Assembly (NCBI RefSeq): GCF_003298775.1
Contig: NZ_QNTQ01000014.1
Location: forward strand, 62,001 to 126,000
Direction: 5' to 3'
DNA from: Rhodosalinus halophilus
GTDB lineage: Bacteria; Pseudomonadota; Alphaproteobacteria; Rhodobacterales; Rhodobacteraceae
DNA: 64,000 nt
Shown: positions 17,602 through 28,180 of the stretch, piece after piece
Numbering within the stretch: position 1 is the stretch's first letter
How the letters are laid out: every line of letters begins with the position of its first letter
Notes under the pieces: model-generated
The model's database searches: none
What the model saw: the letters and a program-made list of their open reading frames with translations, nothing else
What the model was told of the DNA's origin: nothing
Translations under genes and position numbers: made by a program

Positions 17602-18449
17602 TGGTCGAGAACCGCCCCGTATCCACCTTTCTCACCCATGCCGTGCTGATCGCGGGCGTGGTCTTCCTGTGCTTCCCGGTCTGGATGGCGCTGGTGGCCT
17701 CCACCCACGGGCCCGAAGCGCTGTCGAAGGCGCCCATTCCGCTGTGGTTCGGCGACCAGGGCTTTCAGAACTACCGCGACCTGCTGACCGGCGGGCTGCC
17801 CGAGGCGGGCGGCGTGCCCGTGGGGCTGATGATGCTCAACAGCCTGATCATGGCGCTGGGCATCACCATAGGGAAAATCGCGATCTCGCTGATCGCGGCC
17901 TACGCGATCGTCTATTTCCGCTTCCCGTTCCGCATGGGCTTTTTCTGGATGATCTTCATCACGCTCATGCTGCCGGTGGAGGTGCGCATCCTGCCCACCT
18001 TCGACGTGATCACGCGGCTCGACATGCTCAACAGCTATCACGGGCTGATCGTGCCGCTCATCGCCTCGGCGACGGCGACCTTCCTCTTCCGGCAGTTCTT
18101 CCTGACGATCCCGGACGAGCTGGTGGAGGCCGCGCGCATCGACGGGGCGGGGCCGATGAAGTTCTTCCGCGACATCCTGCTGCCCTTGTCGCGCACCAAC
18201 ATCGCGGCGCTCTTCATCATCCTCTTCATCTACGGCTGGAACCAGTATCTCTGGCCGCTGATCGTGACCACCGAAGAACGGCTCTACACGGTGGTCATGG
18301 GCATCCAGCGCATGGCCAACTCGGGCGAGCAGCTGCCCGTGTGGCACTACATCATGGGCACCGCGATCCTTGCGCTGATCCCGCCCGTGCTCGTCGTGCT
18401 GGCGATGCAGAAGCTCTTCGTGAAGGGCCTTGTCGAAAGCGAGAAGTGA
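17601..18449 (+). CDS. ugpE: sn-glycerol-3-phosphate ABC transporter permease UgpE
   Basis: A 282-residue second permease subunit with six predicted helices and the EAA loop (ELVEAARIDGAGPMKFFRDI). The C-terminal helix ends in the cytoplasmic tail LFVKGLVESEK, typical of UgpE/MalG proteins. It overlaps ugpA by one base and ends three bases before ugpC, so the three are a tight operon. It forms the membrane channel with UgpA. Confidence 0.92.
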   Translation: MVENRPVSTFLTHAVLIAGVVFLCFPVWMALVASTHGPEALSKAPIPLWFGDQGFQNYRDLLTGGLPEAGGVPVGLMMLNSLIMALGITIGKIAISLIAAYAIVYFRFPFRMGFFWMIFITLMLPVEVRILPTFDVITRLDMLNSYHGLIVPLIASATATFLFRQFFLTIPDELVEAARIDGAGPMKFFRDILLPLSRTNIAALFIILFIYGWNQYLWPLIVTTEERLYTVVMGIQRMANSGEQLPVWHYIMGTAILALIPPVLVVLAMQKLFVKGLVESEK

Positions 18450-18452
18450 GAA

Positions 18453-19514
18453 ATGGCGACAGTTGACCTCAAGGGCCTCGGCAAGACCTATCAGGGCGGT
18501 GTGCGCGCCGTCGAAGGGGTGGACCTGACCATCGCGGACGGCGAATTCATCGTGCTGGTGGGGCCCTCTGGCTGCGGCAAGTCCACCATCCTGCGCATGA
18601 TCGCGGGGCTGGAGGCGGTCAGCGAGGGCGAGGTGCGGATCGGCGGCACGGCGGTCAACCGGCTGGAGCCCGGCGAGCGCGATATCGCCATGGTCTTCCA
18701 GAACTACGCGCTCTACCCGCACATGTCGGTGCGCGCCAACATGTCCTACGGGCTGAAGAACCAGAAGACGCCGAAGGACGAGATCGCGCGCCGCATCGCA
18801 GAGGCCGCGCGCATCCTGCAACTGGGCGACTACCTCGACCGCAAGCCCCGGCAACTCTCGGGGGGGCAGCGGCAACGCGTGGCCATGGGCCGCGCCATCG
18901 TGCGCGATCCCAAGGCCTTTCTCTTCGACGAGCCGCTCTCGAACCTCGACGCCAAGCTGCGCGCCGAGCTTCGGGCCGAGATCAAGGCGCTGCACCGGCG
19001 CCTGCGCTCGACCTTCATCTACGTCACCCACGACCAGGTGGAGGCAATGTCGCTCGCCGACCGGATCGTGCTGATGAACCGCGGCCGGATCGAGCAGATC
19101 GGCACGCCCATGGAGCTTTACGACCGGCCCGCCAGCCGCTTCGTCGCCGAATTCATCGGCACGCCGCCGATGAACCTGCTGCCCGCCGAGAGCCCCGCCG
19201 CCCGCGCGCTTGCGCAGGGCGCGCGCCTGCCGCAGGGCGCCGCCTGGCTCGGCGTGCGGCCCGAGGCGCTGACGCTGGCGCGCGCGGGGCTGCGCGGACA
19301 GGTGGGGCTGATCGAGGCGCTGGGCGCCGACATGCTGGTGCATCTGGTGGCCGAGGGCCACGATGCGCCGCTGATCCTGCGCCTGCACGGCACCGCGCGC
19401 CTGGCAGAGGGGCAGGAGATCACCGTCGCGCCGGAAGAGGGCACGCTGCGCGCCTTCGACGGCGCGGGGCAGGCCCTGCATCCCACCGCCGAACCGGTGG
19501 CCGCAGGCGGCTGA
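18453..19514 (+). CDS. ugpC: sn-glycerol-3-phosphate ABC transporter ATP-binding protein UgpC
   Basis: A 353-residue ATPase. Walker A is GPSGCGKST, the Q-loop is [13 protein letters not shown], the signature is [14 protein letters not shown], Walker B is [15 protein letters not shown] and the H-loop is [15 protein letters not shown]. The C-terminal 120 residues form the regulatory MOP/TOBE-like domain of the MalK/UgpC group ([25 protein letters not shown]). It energises UgpBAE uptake at the inner face of the membrane. It is the last gene of the Pho-controlled unit. Confidence 0.93.
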   Translation: MATVDLKGLGKTYQGGVRAVEGVDLTIADGEFIVLVGPSGCGKSTILRMIAGLEAVSEGEVRIGGTAVNRLEPGERDIAMVFQNYALYPHMSVRANMSYGLKNQKTPKDEIARRIAEAARILQLGDYLDRKPRQLSGGQRQRVAMGRAIVRDPKAFLFDEPLSNLDAKLRAELRAEIKALHRRLRSTFIYVTHDQVEAMSLADRIVLMNRGRIEQIGTPMELYDRPASRFVAEFIGTPPMNLLPAESPAARALAQGARLPQGAAWLGVRPEALTLARAGLRGQVGLIEALGADMLVHLVAEGHDAPLILRLHGTARLAEGQEITVAPEEGTLRAFDGAGQALHPTAEPVAAGG

Positions 19515-19569
19515 GGCTGGACGGGCAGGGGGCGCGCGCGGCACACTGTCGCGCGGAGGAGGATCGCCC

Positions 19570-20751
19570 ATGCCCGACACCGCCACCGCCGACGCCGCCG
19601 AGGCGCCCGTCGTCGACATCGACACCCAGGCCTTCTGGCGCGATCCCTACCCGGACCTCGCGCGGATGCGCGCCACCGCGCCGGTGGTGCGCGTGCCGCA
19701 ACTGGGCGCGCTGCTGATCACCCGGCGCGACGACATCTTCGAACAGGAGAAGCGGGTCGAGACCTTCTCGTCCTTCCAGCCCGAGGGGCTGATGACGAAG
19801 CTCATGGGCGAGAACATGATGCGCAAGGACGGCGCGGCGCACCGGGCCGAGCGCAAGGCCACGTTCCCCGCGCTGAGCCCCCGCACCGTGCGCGACACCT
19901 GGCGCGCGCAGTTCGAGGCGGCGGCCGCCTGCATCCTCGACGACCTCGCGCCCAGGGGCGCGGCGGACCTGGTGGCCGACTACGCGCGCCCGGTCTCGGG
20001 CGAGGCGCTCAAGGCGATCACCGGCCTCACCAACATGACATGGACCGAGATGGATCGCGTGAGCCAGGGCATGATCGACGGCTGCGCCAATTACGCGGGC
20101 GACCCGCAGGTGGAGGCCAACTGCCACGACTGCACCGCCTCAATCGACCGGCACATCGACGCGATGATCCCGGTGCTGGAAGCGGCCCCAGACACGTCGC
20201 TGCTCTCGGTTCAATTGCAGGCGGGGCTCTCGGACGCGCAGACCCGTGCCAACGTCAAGCTCGCGATCTCCGGCGGCCAGAACGAGCCGCGCGATGCCAT
20301 CGCCGGCGCCGCCTGGGCTCTGATGACCCACCCCGGGCAGCTCGAGATGATCCGGCGCGGCGCCGCGACCTGGGAACAGGGTTTCGAGGAATACGCGCGC
20401 TGGATCTCGCCCATCGGCATGTCGCCGCGCCGCGTGGCGCGCGAGGACGCCGTGGGCGGCATCCGCGTGGAGGCGGAGGCGCGCGCCTTCCTGATGTTCG
20501 GCTCCGGCAACCGGGACGAGCGGGTCTGGACCGACCCCGACCGCTACGACATCACCCGATACACCACGCGCTCGCTCGCCTTCGGCGCGGGGCCGCATTT
20601 CTGCGCGGGTGCTGCGGCCGCCCGCACGCTGATCGCCGAGGTGGCGCTGCCCATGCTCTTCGAGCGGCTGCCGGGCCTTCGGCTCGCCGGCGAGGTGCCC
20701 TTCGGCGGCTGGGCCTTCCGCGGGCCGCTGAAGATGCCGGTCGCCTGGTGA
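19570..20751 (+). CDS. Cytochrome P450
   Basis: A 393-residue soluble bacterial P450. The heme-binding loop is FGAGPHFCAG with proximal Cys345. The K-helix ExxR is in FEEYARWISPIG and a C-helix HRAERKATFPAL segment is present. The I-helix reads ISGGQNEPRDAI, so the usual acid-alcohol pair (D/E-T) is replaced by Glu-Pro, implying altered oxygen activation or a subfamily with a different proton relay. No ferredoxin or reductase is adjacent. It starts 55 bases after ugpC and ends in a convergent terminator region. The substrate is unknown. Confidence 0.9.
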   Translation: MPDTATADAAEAPVVDIDTQAFWRDPYPDLARMRATAPVVRVPQLGALLITRRDDIFEQEKRVETFSSFQPEGLMTKLMGENMMRKDGAAHRAERKATFPALSPRTVRDTWRAQFEAAAACILDDLAPRGAADLVADYARPVSGEALKAITGLTNMTWTEMDRVSQGMIDGCANYAGDPQVEANCHDCTASIDRHIDAMIPVLEAAPDTSLLSVQLQAGLSDAQTRANVKLAISGGQNEPRDAIAGAAWALMTHPGQLEMIRRGAATWEQGFEEYARWISPIGMSPRRVAREDAVGGIRVEAEARAFLMFGSGNRDERVWTDPDRYDITRYTTRSLAFGAGPHFCAGAAAARTLIAEVALPMLFERLPGLRLAGEVPFGGWAFRGPLKMPVAW

Positions 20752-20763
20752 GCGGGCGCGGCG

Positions 20764-20834
20764 GGCGATTTTTCGAACGATGAATCGCCTGGGGCGTCGC
20801 GGAACCGAAGAAGAGTTTTCGTTCGAAAATTCTT
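20764..20834. terminator. Two palindromes between convergent P450 and guaD
   Basis: Two imperfect hairpins lie between the convergent stops: 20764-20789 (core TTTTTCGAACGA) and 20811-20834 (core GTTTTCGTTCGAAAAT). Both have an A/T-rich TTCGAA-type centre flanked by complementary arms, and runs of T on both strands. They resemble the pair at 33971-34071, which is also between convergent genes. The likely role is bidirectional transcription termination. Confidence 0.65.
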
Positions 20835-20850
20835 AGGTCCGGCGCGCCGC

Positions 20851-22140
20851 TCACGTGACCACAGTGCCGTCGACATAGGTCGCCGCGACGGCATCCCGCC
20901 CGCCCATGATCTGCAGGACGAAGAGCTCCTCGGCCAGCGTCTCGGCGCGGTCCATCCGCAGGCGCATGGCGGGTGTCGCAAAGGGGTCCAGAACCACGAG
21001 GTCGGCCTCGGTGCCCTCGTCGAGCGTCCCGATCCTATCCGTCAGACCCAGCGCCTCGGCGTTGCCGCGCGTGGCCCAGTGGAAGGCCTCGAAGGGGTGC
21101 AGACGTTCGCCGCGCAGCGCCAGCGCCTTGTAGCCCTCGGCCAGCGTGTCGAGCATCGACCAGCTGGTGCCGCCGCCGATGTCGGTGGCGACCGCGGTGA
21201 CGACGCCCGCGCGCTCCAGCCCCGCGCGGTCGAAAAGCCCCGAGCCGAGGAACAGGTTGGACGTGGGGCAGAAGACCGCGCGGCTGCCCGTCTCGGCGAT
21301 CCGCGCGATCTCGCGGGTCTCCAGGTGCAGGCAGTGGCCCAGCAGCATTTCCGGCCCCAGCAACCCAGCGCGCTCGTAGGTGTCCAGATAGTCGCGCGCG
21401 TCGGGAAAGAGCCGTTTCACGGCGGCGATCTCGGCGTGGTTTTCCGAGATATGCGTCTGCCGGTGACAGTCCGGGTGCTCGGAAGCGAGCGCGCCGGCCG
21501 CCGCCAGCTGCGCGGCCGTAGAGGTCACCGAGAAGCGCGGCGAAATGGCGTAGCCCAGCCGCCCCCGCCCGTGCCAGCGACCGATCAGCGCCTCGGAGTC
21601 GTCGTAGGACGCCTGCGCCGTGTCGCGCACGCCTTCGGGGCAGTTGCGATCCATCATCACCTTGCCCGCGATCAGGCGCATCCGCCGCCGCTCCGCCGCA
21701 GAGAAGAGCGCCTCGGCCGAGCAGGCGTGCGACGAGCAATAGACCGCGGCCGTGGTCGTGCCATGCTCGAGCAGCCGGTCAAGGAAGGGATCGGCCATTG
21801 CCCGCGCATGCGCGGGGTCGGCGTAGGCGGCTTCGGCCGGGAAGGTGTAGTTTTCCAGCCAGTCCAGCAGTTCCGCGCCCCAGGAGGCCACCACCTGTAG
21901 CTGGGGAAAGTGGATGTGCGGGTCGATGAAGCCCGGCAGGATCAGATGCGGCCGGTGGTCCGTCACGGGGGCCTCGGGCGCCTTGGCCTGCACCTCGGCG
22001 AAGTCCCCGCGCGCCGCGATCCGCCCGTCCTGCAGCAGCAGCGCACCATCCTCGGTGTAGTCGAAGGCGCCCGTGTCTTCCGGCCCCGCAGGCTTGCGCC
22101 GGAAGCTGAGCAGCCGCCCGCGCAGCAGCCGCTCAGCCAT
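20851..22140 (-). CDS. guaD: Guanine deaminase
   Basis: A 429-residue amidohydrolase. The metal site is PGFIDPHIHFPQ, followed by QTHISENHAEI, LGHCLHL and the Asp in ATDIGGGTS. The guanine-binding region ENYTFPAEAAYADP is characteristic of GuaD. It converts guanine to xanthine and ammonia in the cytoplasm. Its start overlaps the end of the upstream thioesterase gene by eight bases, so it is the last gene of an acyl-CoA-type operon, an unexpected location for a purine salvage enzyme. Confidence 0.92.
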   Translation of the reverse strand: MAERLLRGRLLSFRRKPAGPEDTGAFDYTEDGALLLQDGRIAARGDFAEVQAKAPEAPVTDHRPHLILPGFIDPHIHFPQLQVVASWGAELLDWLENYTFPAEAAYADPAHARAMADPFLDRLLEHGTTTAAVYCSSHACSAEALFSAAERRRMRLIAGKVMMDRNCPEGVRDTAQASYDDSEALIGRWHGRGRLGYAISPRFSVTSTAAQLAAAGALASEHPDCHRQTHISENHAEIAAVKRLFPDARDYLDTYERAGLLGPEMLLGHCLHLETREIARIAETGSRAVFCPTSNLFLGSGLFDRAGLERAGVVTAVATDIGGGTSWSMLDTLAEGYKALALRGERLHPFEAFHWATRGNAEALGLTDRIGTLDEGTEADLVVLDPFATPAMRLRMDRAETLAEELFVLQIMGGRDAVAATYVDGTVVT

Positions 22141-22531
22141 CGCGGTAGCGGAAGACGCCGCTGCCGGTGGCCAGCAGCACGCCGTCCTCGTCCCGCACCT
22201 CGCCTTCGGCGAAAAAGGTGCGCCGCCCGCCGCCCGTCAGCCGCGCCTCGGCGATCAGGCGCCGCCCCTCGGAGCGGCCCTGGAAGTTCACCGTCAGCGA
22301 AAGGGTCAGCGCCATCTGCCGACGGTCCGGGTCGCCCGTCCAGCAGCCGGCATAGCCCATCGCGGTGTCGAGCAGCGTGGCATGCACGCCGCCGTGCAGA
22401 TTGCCGTGCCGATTGCCCAGATGCGCCACGACCGGCTGCTCGAATCGCGCGAATCCCGCGCGCCACTCGGTCAACTCGAAGCCGAGGTGGGACTGGAACG
22501 GATAGGGATCCTCGACGAAACGCGCGTCCAT
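22133..22531 (-). CDS. PaaI-family hotdog thioesterase
   Basis: A 132-residue single-hotdog-fold protein. The active-site helix region is NRHGNLHGGVHATLLDTAMG, with His-Gly-Gly before the helix as in PaaI/YbgC-like acyl-CoA thioesterases, and the central strand is LTLSLTVNFQGRSEG. It lies three bases after the MaoC-like gene and overlaps guaD by eight. It probably hydrolyses an acyl-CoA made or used by the two upstream enzymes. The substrate is not evident. Confidence 0.82.
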   Translation of the reverse strand: MDARFVEDPYPFQSHLGFELTEWRAGFARFEQPVVAHLGNRHGNLHGGVHATLLDTAMGYAGCWTGDPDRRQMALTLSLTVNFQGRSEGRRLIAEARLTGGGRRTFFAEGEVRDEDGVLLATGSGVFRYRDG

Positions 22532-22534
22532 CGC

Positions 22535-22979
22535 TCAGGCCCTCAGAAACCGGTTGAGCCAGACCGCCACCGCCGCGGGGCGCGCGCTCCCCTCGATCTC
22601 CACCGTCACCTCCCAGTCCATCCCAAGCCGTTCCTCCGTCTCGCGCTCGGCCCGGAGCAGCGTGAACCGCCCGCGCAGCCGCGCGCCTGTCAGCACAGGT
22701 GCGACGAAACGCACCCGGTCGAAGCCGTAGTTCACGCCCATCCAGGGCCCCATGTCCGGGACAAGCTCGTAGAGCATCGCGGGCAGGAGCGACAGGGTCA
22801 GCAGACCATGCGCCACGGTGCCGCCGAAGGGACCGGAGGCAGCACGGCCGGGGTCCACATGCGCCCAGGCGTGATCGCCCGTGGCCGCGGCGAAGGCGTC
22901 GATGCGGCTCTGGTCCACGACCTGCCACGAGGATACCCCGATCTCCTCGCCCGTCCGCGCGAGCAGCGCCTCCAGCGGA

Positions 22980-22990
<11 letters not shown>
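22535..22990 (-). CDS. MaoC-family enoyl-CoA hydratase
   Basis: A 151-residue hotdog hydratase. The hydratase-2 motif is visible: FAAATGDHAWAHVDPGRA with the catalytic Asp/His pair, followed by FGGTVAHGLLTLSLLP. It matches stand-alone R-specific enoyl-CoA hydratases (PhaJ/MaoC-like). Its start lies inside the end of the acyl-CoA synthetase gene (11-base overlap). It would hydrate trans-2-enoyl-CoA in the cytoplasm. Confidence 0.83.
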
Positions 22991-24611
<1,621 letters not shown>

Positions 24612-24722
24612 GGCGGCGCTCCTCCCTCGGCCCCGCTCCCTCGGGGACTGTTGTCGTTTCGGGGGGACTGTGCCTAGGCTCGCGCAGGTTTGCCAAGAGC
24701 CGAATTGCAAGGGGAACGCCCG

Positions 24723-25739
24723 ATGACATCCATGCGCCGCATCGTGCTGGCCAGCCGCCCGGAGGCGGAGCCGGGGCCGGAGAATTTCCGGCTGGAAGAG
24801 GCCCCGCTGCCCGAACCGGCCGAGGGAGAGGCGCTGGTGCGGGTGCGCTGGCTCTCGCTCGACCCCTACATGCGCGGGCGGATGAGCGCGGGGCCCTCCT
24901 ATGCCGCCCCCGTGGGGATCGGCGAGACGATGACCGGGCAGGGCGTGGGCGAGGTGATCGCCTCGCGCGCCGAGGGGCTTGCCGCGGGCGACACGGTGCT
25001 GGGCAGCTTCGGCTGGGCAGACCACGGCTGCGCACCCGCGCGGGAGCTGCGCAAGCTCGACGCCCGCCTGCCGCCCGCCACCGCGCTGGGCGTCCTCGGC
25101 ATGCCCGGCTTCACCGGCTGGGTGGGCCTGACGGAGCACGGCCGCCCGCAGCCCGGCGAGACGCTGGTCGTGGCCGCCGCCACGGGCCCAGTGGGCAGCA
25201 TGGTGGGCCAGCTCGCGAAGGCGCTGGGCCTGCGCGCCGTGGGCATCGCCGGCGGCGAAGAAAAATGCCGCCTCGCCACCGAGACCTTCGGCTTCGACGC
25301 CTGCCTCGACCACCGCGCGCACGCGGAGGCCCGCAGCCTGCGCCGCGCGCTGGCCGAGGCCGCGCCCGATGGCATCGACATCTATTTCGAGAACGTGGGC
25401 GGCAAGGTGCTGGAGGCCGTCATCCCGCTGATGAACGACTTCGGCCGCATCCCGCTCTGCGGCACGATCGCCTGGTACTCCGGCGACGAAGGCGGCCCCG
25501 ACCGCCTGCCGACGCTCTGGCGGTCCGTCCTCGTCAAGCGCCTCTCCGTGCGCGGCTTCATCGTCACCGACCACTGGGACCGGATCGGCGATTTTCTGGC
25601 CGAGGTGGCCCCGAAGGTCGCATCGGGCGAGATCCGCTACCTCGAAGATGTCACCGAGGGGCTGGAAAACGCGCCCGACGCCTTCCTGAAGATGCTCGGG
25701 GGCGGAAACACCGGCAAGACGCTGGTCAAACTGCCTTGA
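24723..25739 (+). CDS. NADP-dependent MDR-family oxidoreductase (CurA/LTB4DH-like)
   Basis: A 338-residue zinc-free medium-chain reductase. Motifs include SLDPYMRGRMS, GMPGFTGWVGL, the nucleotide-binding AAATGPVGSMVGQLAKALG (about residues 156-174), and DIYFENVGGKVLEAV, which mark the leukotriene B4 dehydrogenase/CurA group. It reduces alkenal or enone double bonds with NADPH. It has the family's usual size. A second Met at 24732 is possible. It converges on the SDR gene through a hairpin-rich repeat element. Confidence 0.86.
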   Translation: MTSMRRIVLASRPEAEPGPENFRLEEAPLPEPAEGEALVRVRWLSLDPYMRGRMSAGPSYAAPVGIGETMTGQGVGEVIASRAEGLAAGDTVLGSFGWADHGCAPARELRKLDARLPPATALGVLGMPGFTGWVGLTEHGRPQPGETLVVAAATGPVGSMVGQLAKALGLRAVGIAGGEEKCRLATETFGFDACLDHRAHAEARSLRRALAEAAPDGIDIYFENVGGKVLEAVIPLMNDFGRIPLCGTIAWYSGDEGGPDRLPTLWRSVLVKRLSVRGFIVTDHWDRIGDFLAEVAPKVASGEIRYLEDVTEGLENAPDAFLKMLGGGNTGKTLVKLP

Positions 25740-25750
25740 CTTTCTCCAGC

Positions 25751-25826
25751 CTCTTCTTCTTGGGGATAAATATCCTCGGGGGGTGAGGCGGCGAAAGCCG
25801 CCGAGGGGGGCAGACAGCCCCCCTTG
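25751..25826. repeat. Rhodobacterales-type intergenic repeat with two hairpins
   Basis: The element opens CTTCTTCTTGGGGATAAATA, continues TCCTCGGGGGGTGAGG, then has a hairpin GGCGGC-GAAA-GCCGCC (25787-25802) and a second stem of GGGGGGC/GCCCCCC (25805-25823). A diverged inverted copy lies at 61480-61548. Between these convergent genes it probably also terminates transcription. Confidence 0.6.
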
Positions 25827-25834
25827 CCGCCCTC

Positions 25835-26569
25835 TCAGCCCCGCCCCACCAGCGGCATCTTCGTCGCCATCACCGTCATCTGCAGCACGTTCGCCTCCGG
25901 CGGCAGGGAGGCCATGTGCAGTACCGCGCGCGCGGCGTCCTCCACGTCCATCGTCTCGAGCGGCGGCGCCTCGGGGTCCGCCTCGGCCTGCCTGCGGGCG
26001 AGGTCGTCCAGGAGCTCCGTGCGCGCGTTGCCGATGTCGATCTGGCCGCAGGCGATGCCGAAGGGGCGTCCGTCCAGCGCGATCTGCTTCGTCAGCCCCG
26101 TGACCGCGTGCTTGGTCGCGGTATAGGCGGCCGCGCCCGGCCGCGGCGCCTGCGCCGAGACAGAGCCGTTCATCACGATGCGCCCGCCCTGCGGCTCCTG
26201 CCGGCGCATCCGGCCGAAGGCCGCCCGCGCGCAGAGGAACATGCCCGTCAGGTTCACCTCGACGACCTCGCGCCACATCTCGACCGAGAGTTCGTCGGGC
26301 GGCCCCGCGGTGCCGAAGATCCCGGCGTTGTTGAACAGAAGGTCGAGCCGCCCCGCGGTCTCGCCGAATCTCTCGAAGACTGCGTCCACCTCGCGCTCCG
26401 ACGTCACGTCCGCCGGCAGCACCAGCGCTGCCGGATGGCCCGCCGCGACCTCCGACAGTCGCGCCTCGCGCCGCGCGACGAGGCCCACGCGCCAGCCCTC
26501 TGCCAACAGCCCGCGCGCAACGGCTGCGCCGATGCCCGAACTCGCGCCCGTCACGATCGCCGTCCGCAT
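25835..26569 (-). CDS. Short-chain dehydrogenase/reductase
   Basis: A 244-residue classical SDR. The cofactor motif is TGASSGIGAAVARGL (residues 7-21), the structural motif is LLFNNAGIFG, and the catalytic set is Ser (NGSVSAQ), Tyr and Lys (AAYTATKHAV). An Arg after the second strand (VARREAR) suggests an NADP(H) preference. The substrate cannot be read from the sequence. It lies 46 bases downstream of the RecD-like helicase on the same strand. Confidence 0.86.
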   Translation of the reverse strand: MRTAIVTGASSGIGAAVARGLLAEGWRVGLVARREARLSEVAAGHPAALVLPADVTSEREVDAVFERFGETAGRLDLLFNNAGIFGTAGPPDELSVEMWREVVEVNLTGMFLCARAAFGRMRRQEPQGGRIVMNGSVSAQAPRPGAAAYTATKHAVTGLTKQIALDGRPFGIACGQIDIGNARTELLDDLARRQAEADPEAPPLETMDVEDAARAVLHMASLPPEANVLQMTVMATKMPLVGRG

Positions 26570-26615
26570 CTCTCAGCCTCCCTGTCTCTCGCGACCGGCG
26601 CCCGTGCGCCGGCGC

Positions 26616-28139
26616 TCATGCCTCGCCTTCGAGTCGCAGCCTCGCGGGCCGCGCGGCGAGATCCGCGACGCCCAGCGGCTCCGACGGCCGCGCGAGCCGG
26701 TTGCGCACCACCCAGATCAGCCGCCCCTCGGCCCGCGTGATCGCGACGTAGGCGAGGCGTTTCCACAGCGGCTGGCCGGCCTCGGTGCGCCCGGCGCGCG
26801 CCGCGGCGAAAAGGTCGGGTGCGAAGACCTGCACCGTCTCCCACTGCGACCCTTGCGCCTTGTGGATCGTCACCGCCGCCCCGTGCAGGAAGGTCGCGCC
26901 CATGCCCGCGGCGTAAGGGATGAAGGGTTCTTCCTCGCCCGGCTTCTCGATCCGAACGATCGAGGCGGCCGAGACCTGCGGATCCTCGGCGCCCACCACG
27001 TGCATGCGCGAGAAGCCGGGCTTCTTGCCGGGCCCCAGCCAGATCACCTGCGCGCCCTTGATGAGCCCCCGCGCCTCGAGGTCCAGCCGCTTCTGCCGGT
27101 GCTTGAGCGGCAGCTCGATGCCGTCGCAGATCAGCGGCTCGCCCGGCAGCAGCGCGTCCCCGGGGGCCTCGTGCACGCGGCGGAAGGCGTCGATCAGCCG
27201 GATGCGCGTTGCGTTGCGCCAGACCAGCACCGGGCTGCGCGCCATCAGGTCCACCTCCACCCGCTCGCCCCAGACGACGCGCTCGTCGCGTGCCGCGGCC
27301 TGCCGCACCAGTGCCTCGAAGCCCTCGAAGTCGAGCGCGGGATCGGCCAGCGCGTGGGCGAGATCGAGGATCGGGTTGTCTGCCGCCTGTCGGTGGACGC
27401 GGCGCAGGTGCAGCTTGCGCTCGTCCGGCAGCGAGTCGAAGACCATGCCGCCCGGCGCGTTCACCGGCGCGAGCTGCGCGGGGTCGCCGAAGAGGATCAG
27501 CGCCGGGAAGATCTCCTGAAGATCCTCGAGCTGCTTCGCGTCGAGCATCGAGGCCTCGTCCACCAGCCCGATGTCGAGCGGCTCCTCGCGCCGCTTCCAT
27601 CCGGTGATGAAGTCCGAGCCGCGGAGCCCCGCCGCCATCAGCGCGCCGGGGATCGAGGCATGGCGCGCGTAGAAGGCCGCGGCCCGGTCCAGCGCGGCTT
27701 CGCTCAGCCCCCCCACCTCGGGCCGTTCCCCGTTGCCCGCGAGCCAGTCGGCGATCTTTTCGTAGTGCGGGTCGTAGACGGGCGTGTAAAGGATCCGGTG
27801 GATGGTGGTCGCCGGCACGCCGCGGTTGCGCAGGACGCTCGCCGCCTTGTTGGTGGGCGCAAGGACGGCCAGCGTGCGGCGATCGCGCCGCCGCCGTCCC
27901 TCCCAGTCGCCCGAAACGGTCTCGACGCCGGCGTTGCCCAGCGCGCGGCAGATCTCGGCCAGCAGTAGCGTCTTGCCCGAACCGGCCTTGCCCGTCACGG
28001 CCAGCAGGCGGGACGTCCCCTCGCGGGGCGGCGCGAGGGTTTCGGTCTCGAGATCGACGCCCGCCTCCGCCAGAAAGGCCGCGATGCGGTCGTGCGCGGC
28101 GGCCTGATCCTCGGAAAGGGCGAGCGCGGGGTGGGACAT
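26616..28139 (-). CDS. RecD-like ATP-dependent DNA helicase
   Basis: A 507-residue superfamily-1 helicase. Motif I is VTGKAGSGKTLLLAE (about residues 50-64), motif Ia is LAPTNKAASVL, motif II is IGLVDEASMLD, motif III is ILFGDPAQLAPV, and the C-terminal UvrD_C_2 region shows VTIHKAQGSQWETV and LAYVAITRAEGRL. It resembles stand-alone RecD2-like proteins but lacks the long N-terminal extension. ATG 28139 is chosen because the helicase domain starts promptly. Role: 5'-3' unwinding in DNA repair, by family. It is followed on the same strand by the SDR. Confidence 0.85.
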   Translation of the reverse strand: MSHPALALSEDQAAAHDRIAAFLAEAGVDLETETLAPPREGTSRLLAVTGKAGSGKTLLLAEICRALGNAGVETVSGDWEGRRRRDRRTLAVLAPTNKAASVLRNRGVPATTIHRILYTPVYDPHYEKIADWLAGNGERPEVGGLSEAALDRAAAFYARHASIPGALMAAGLRGSDFITGWKRREEPLDIGLVDEASMLDAKQLEDLQEIFPALILFGDPAQLAPVNAPGGMVFDSLPDERKLHLRRVHRQAADNPILDLAHALADPALDFEGFEALVRQAAARDERVVWGERVEVDLMARSPVLVWRNATRIRLIDAFRRVHEAPGDALLPGEPLICDGIELPLKHRQKRLDLEARGLIKGAQVIWLGPGKKPGFSRMHVVGAEDPQVSAASIVRIEKPGEEEPFIPYAAGMGATFLHGAAVTIHKAQGSQWETVQVFAPDLFAAARAGRTEAGQPLWKRLAYVAITRAEGRLIWVVRNRLARPSEPLGVADLAARPARLRLEGEA

Positions 28140-28180
28140 GGGCGGGGCTATAGCGGCGCGCGGCGCGCGAGGCCAGCGGC

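Noticed and set aside
24612-26276. N-terminal extension of the acyl-CoA synthetase frame to about 1,098 codons
   Set aside because: The extension lies antisense to the MDR oxidoreductase and SDR region and has low-complexity sequence; ATG 24611 has a good ribosome site.
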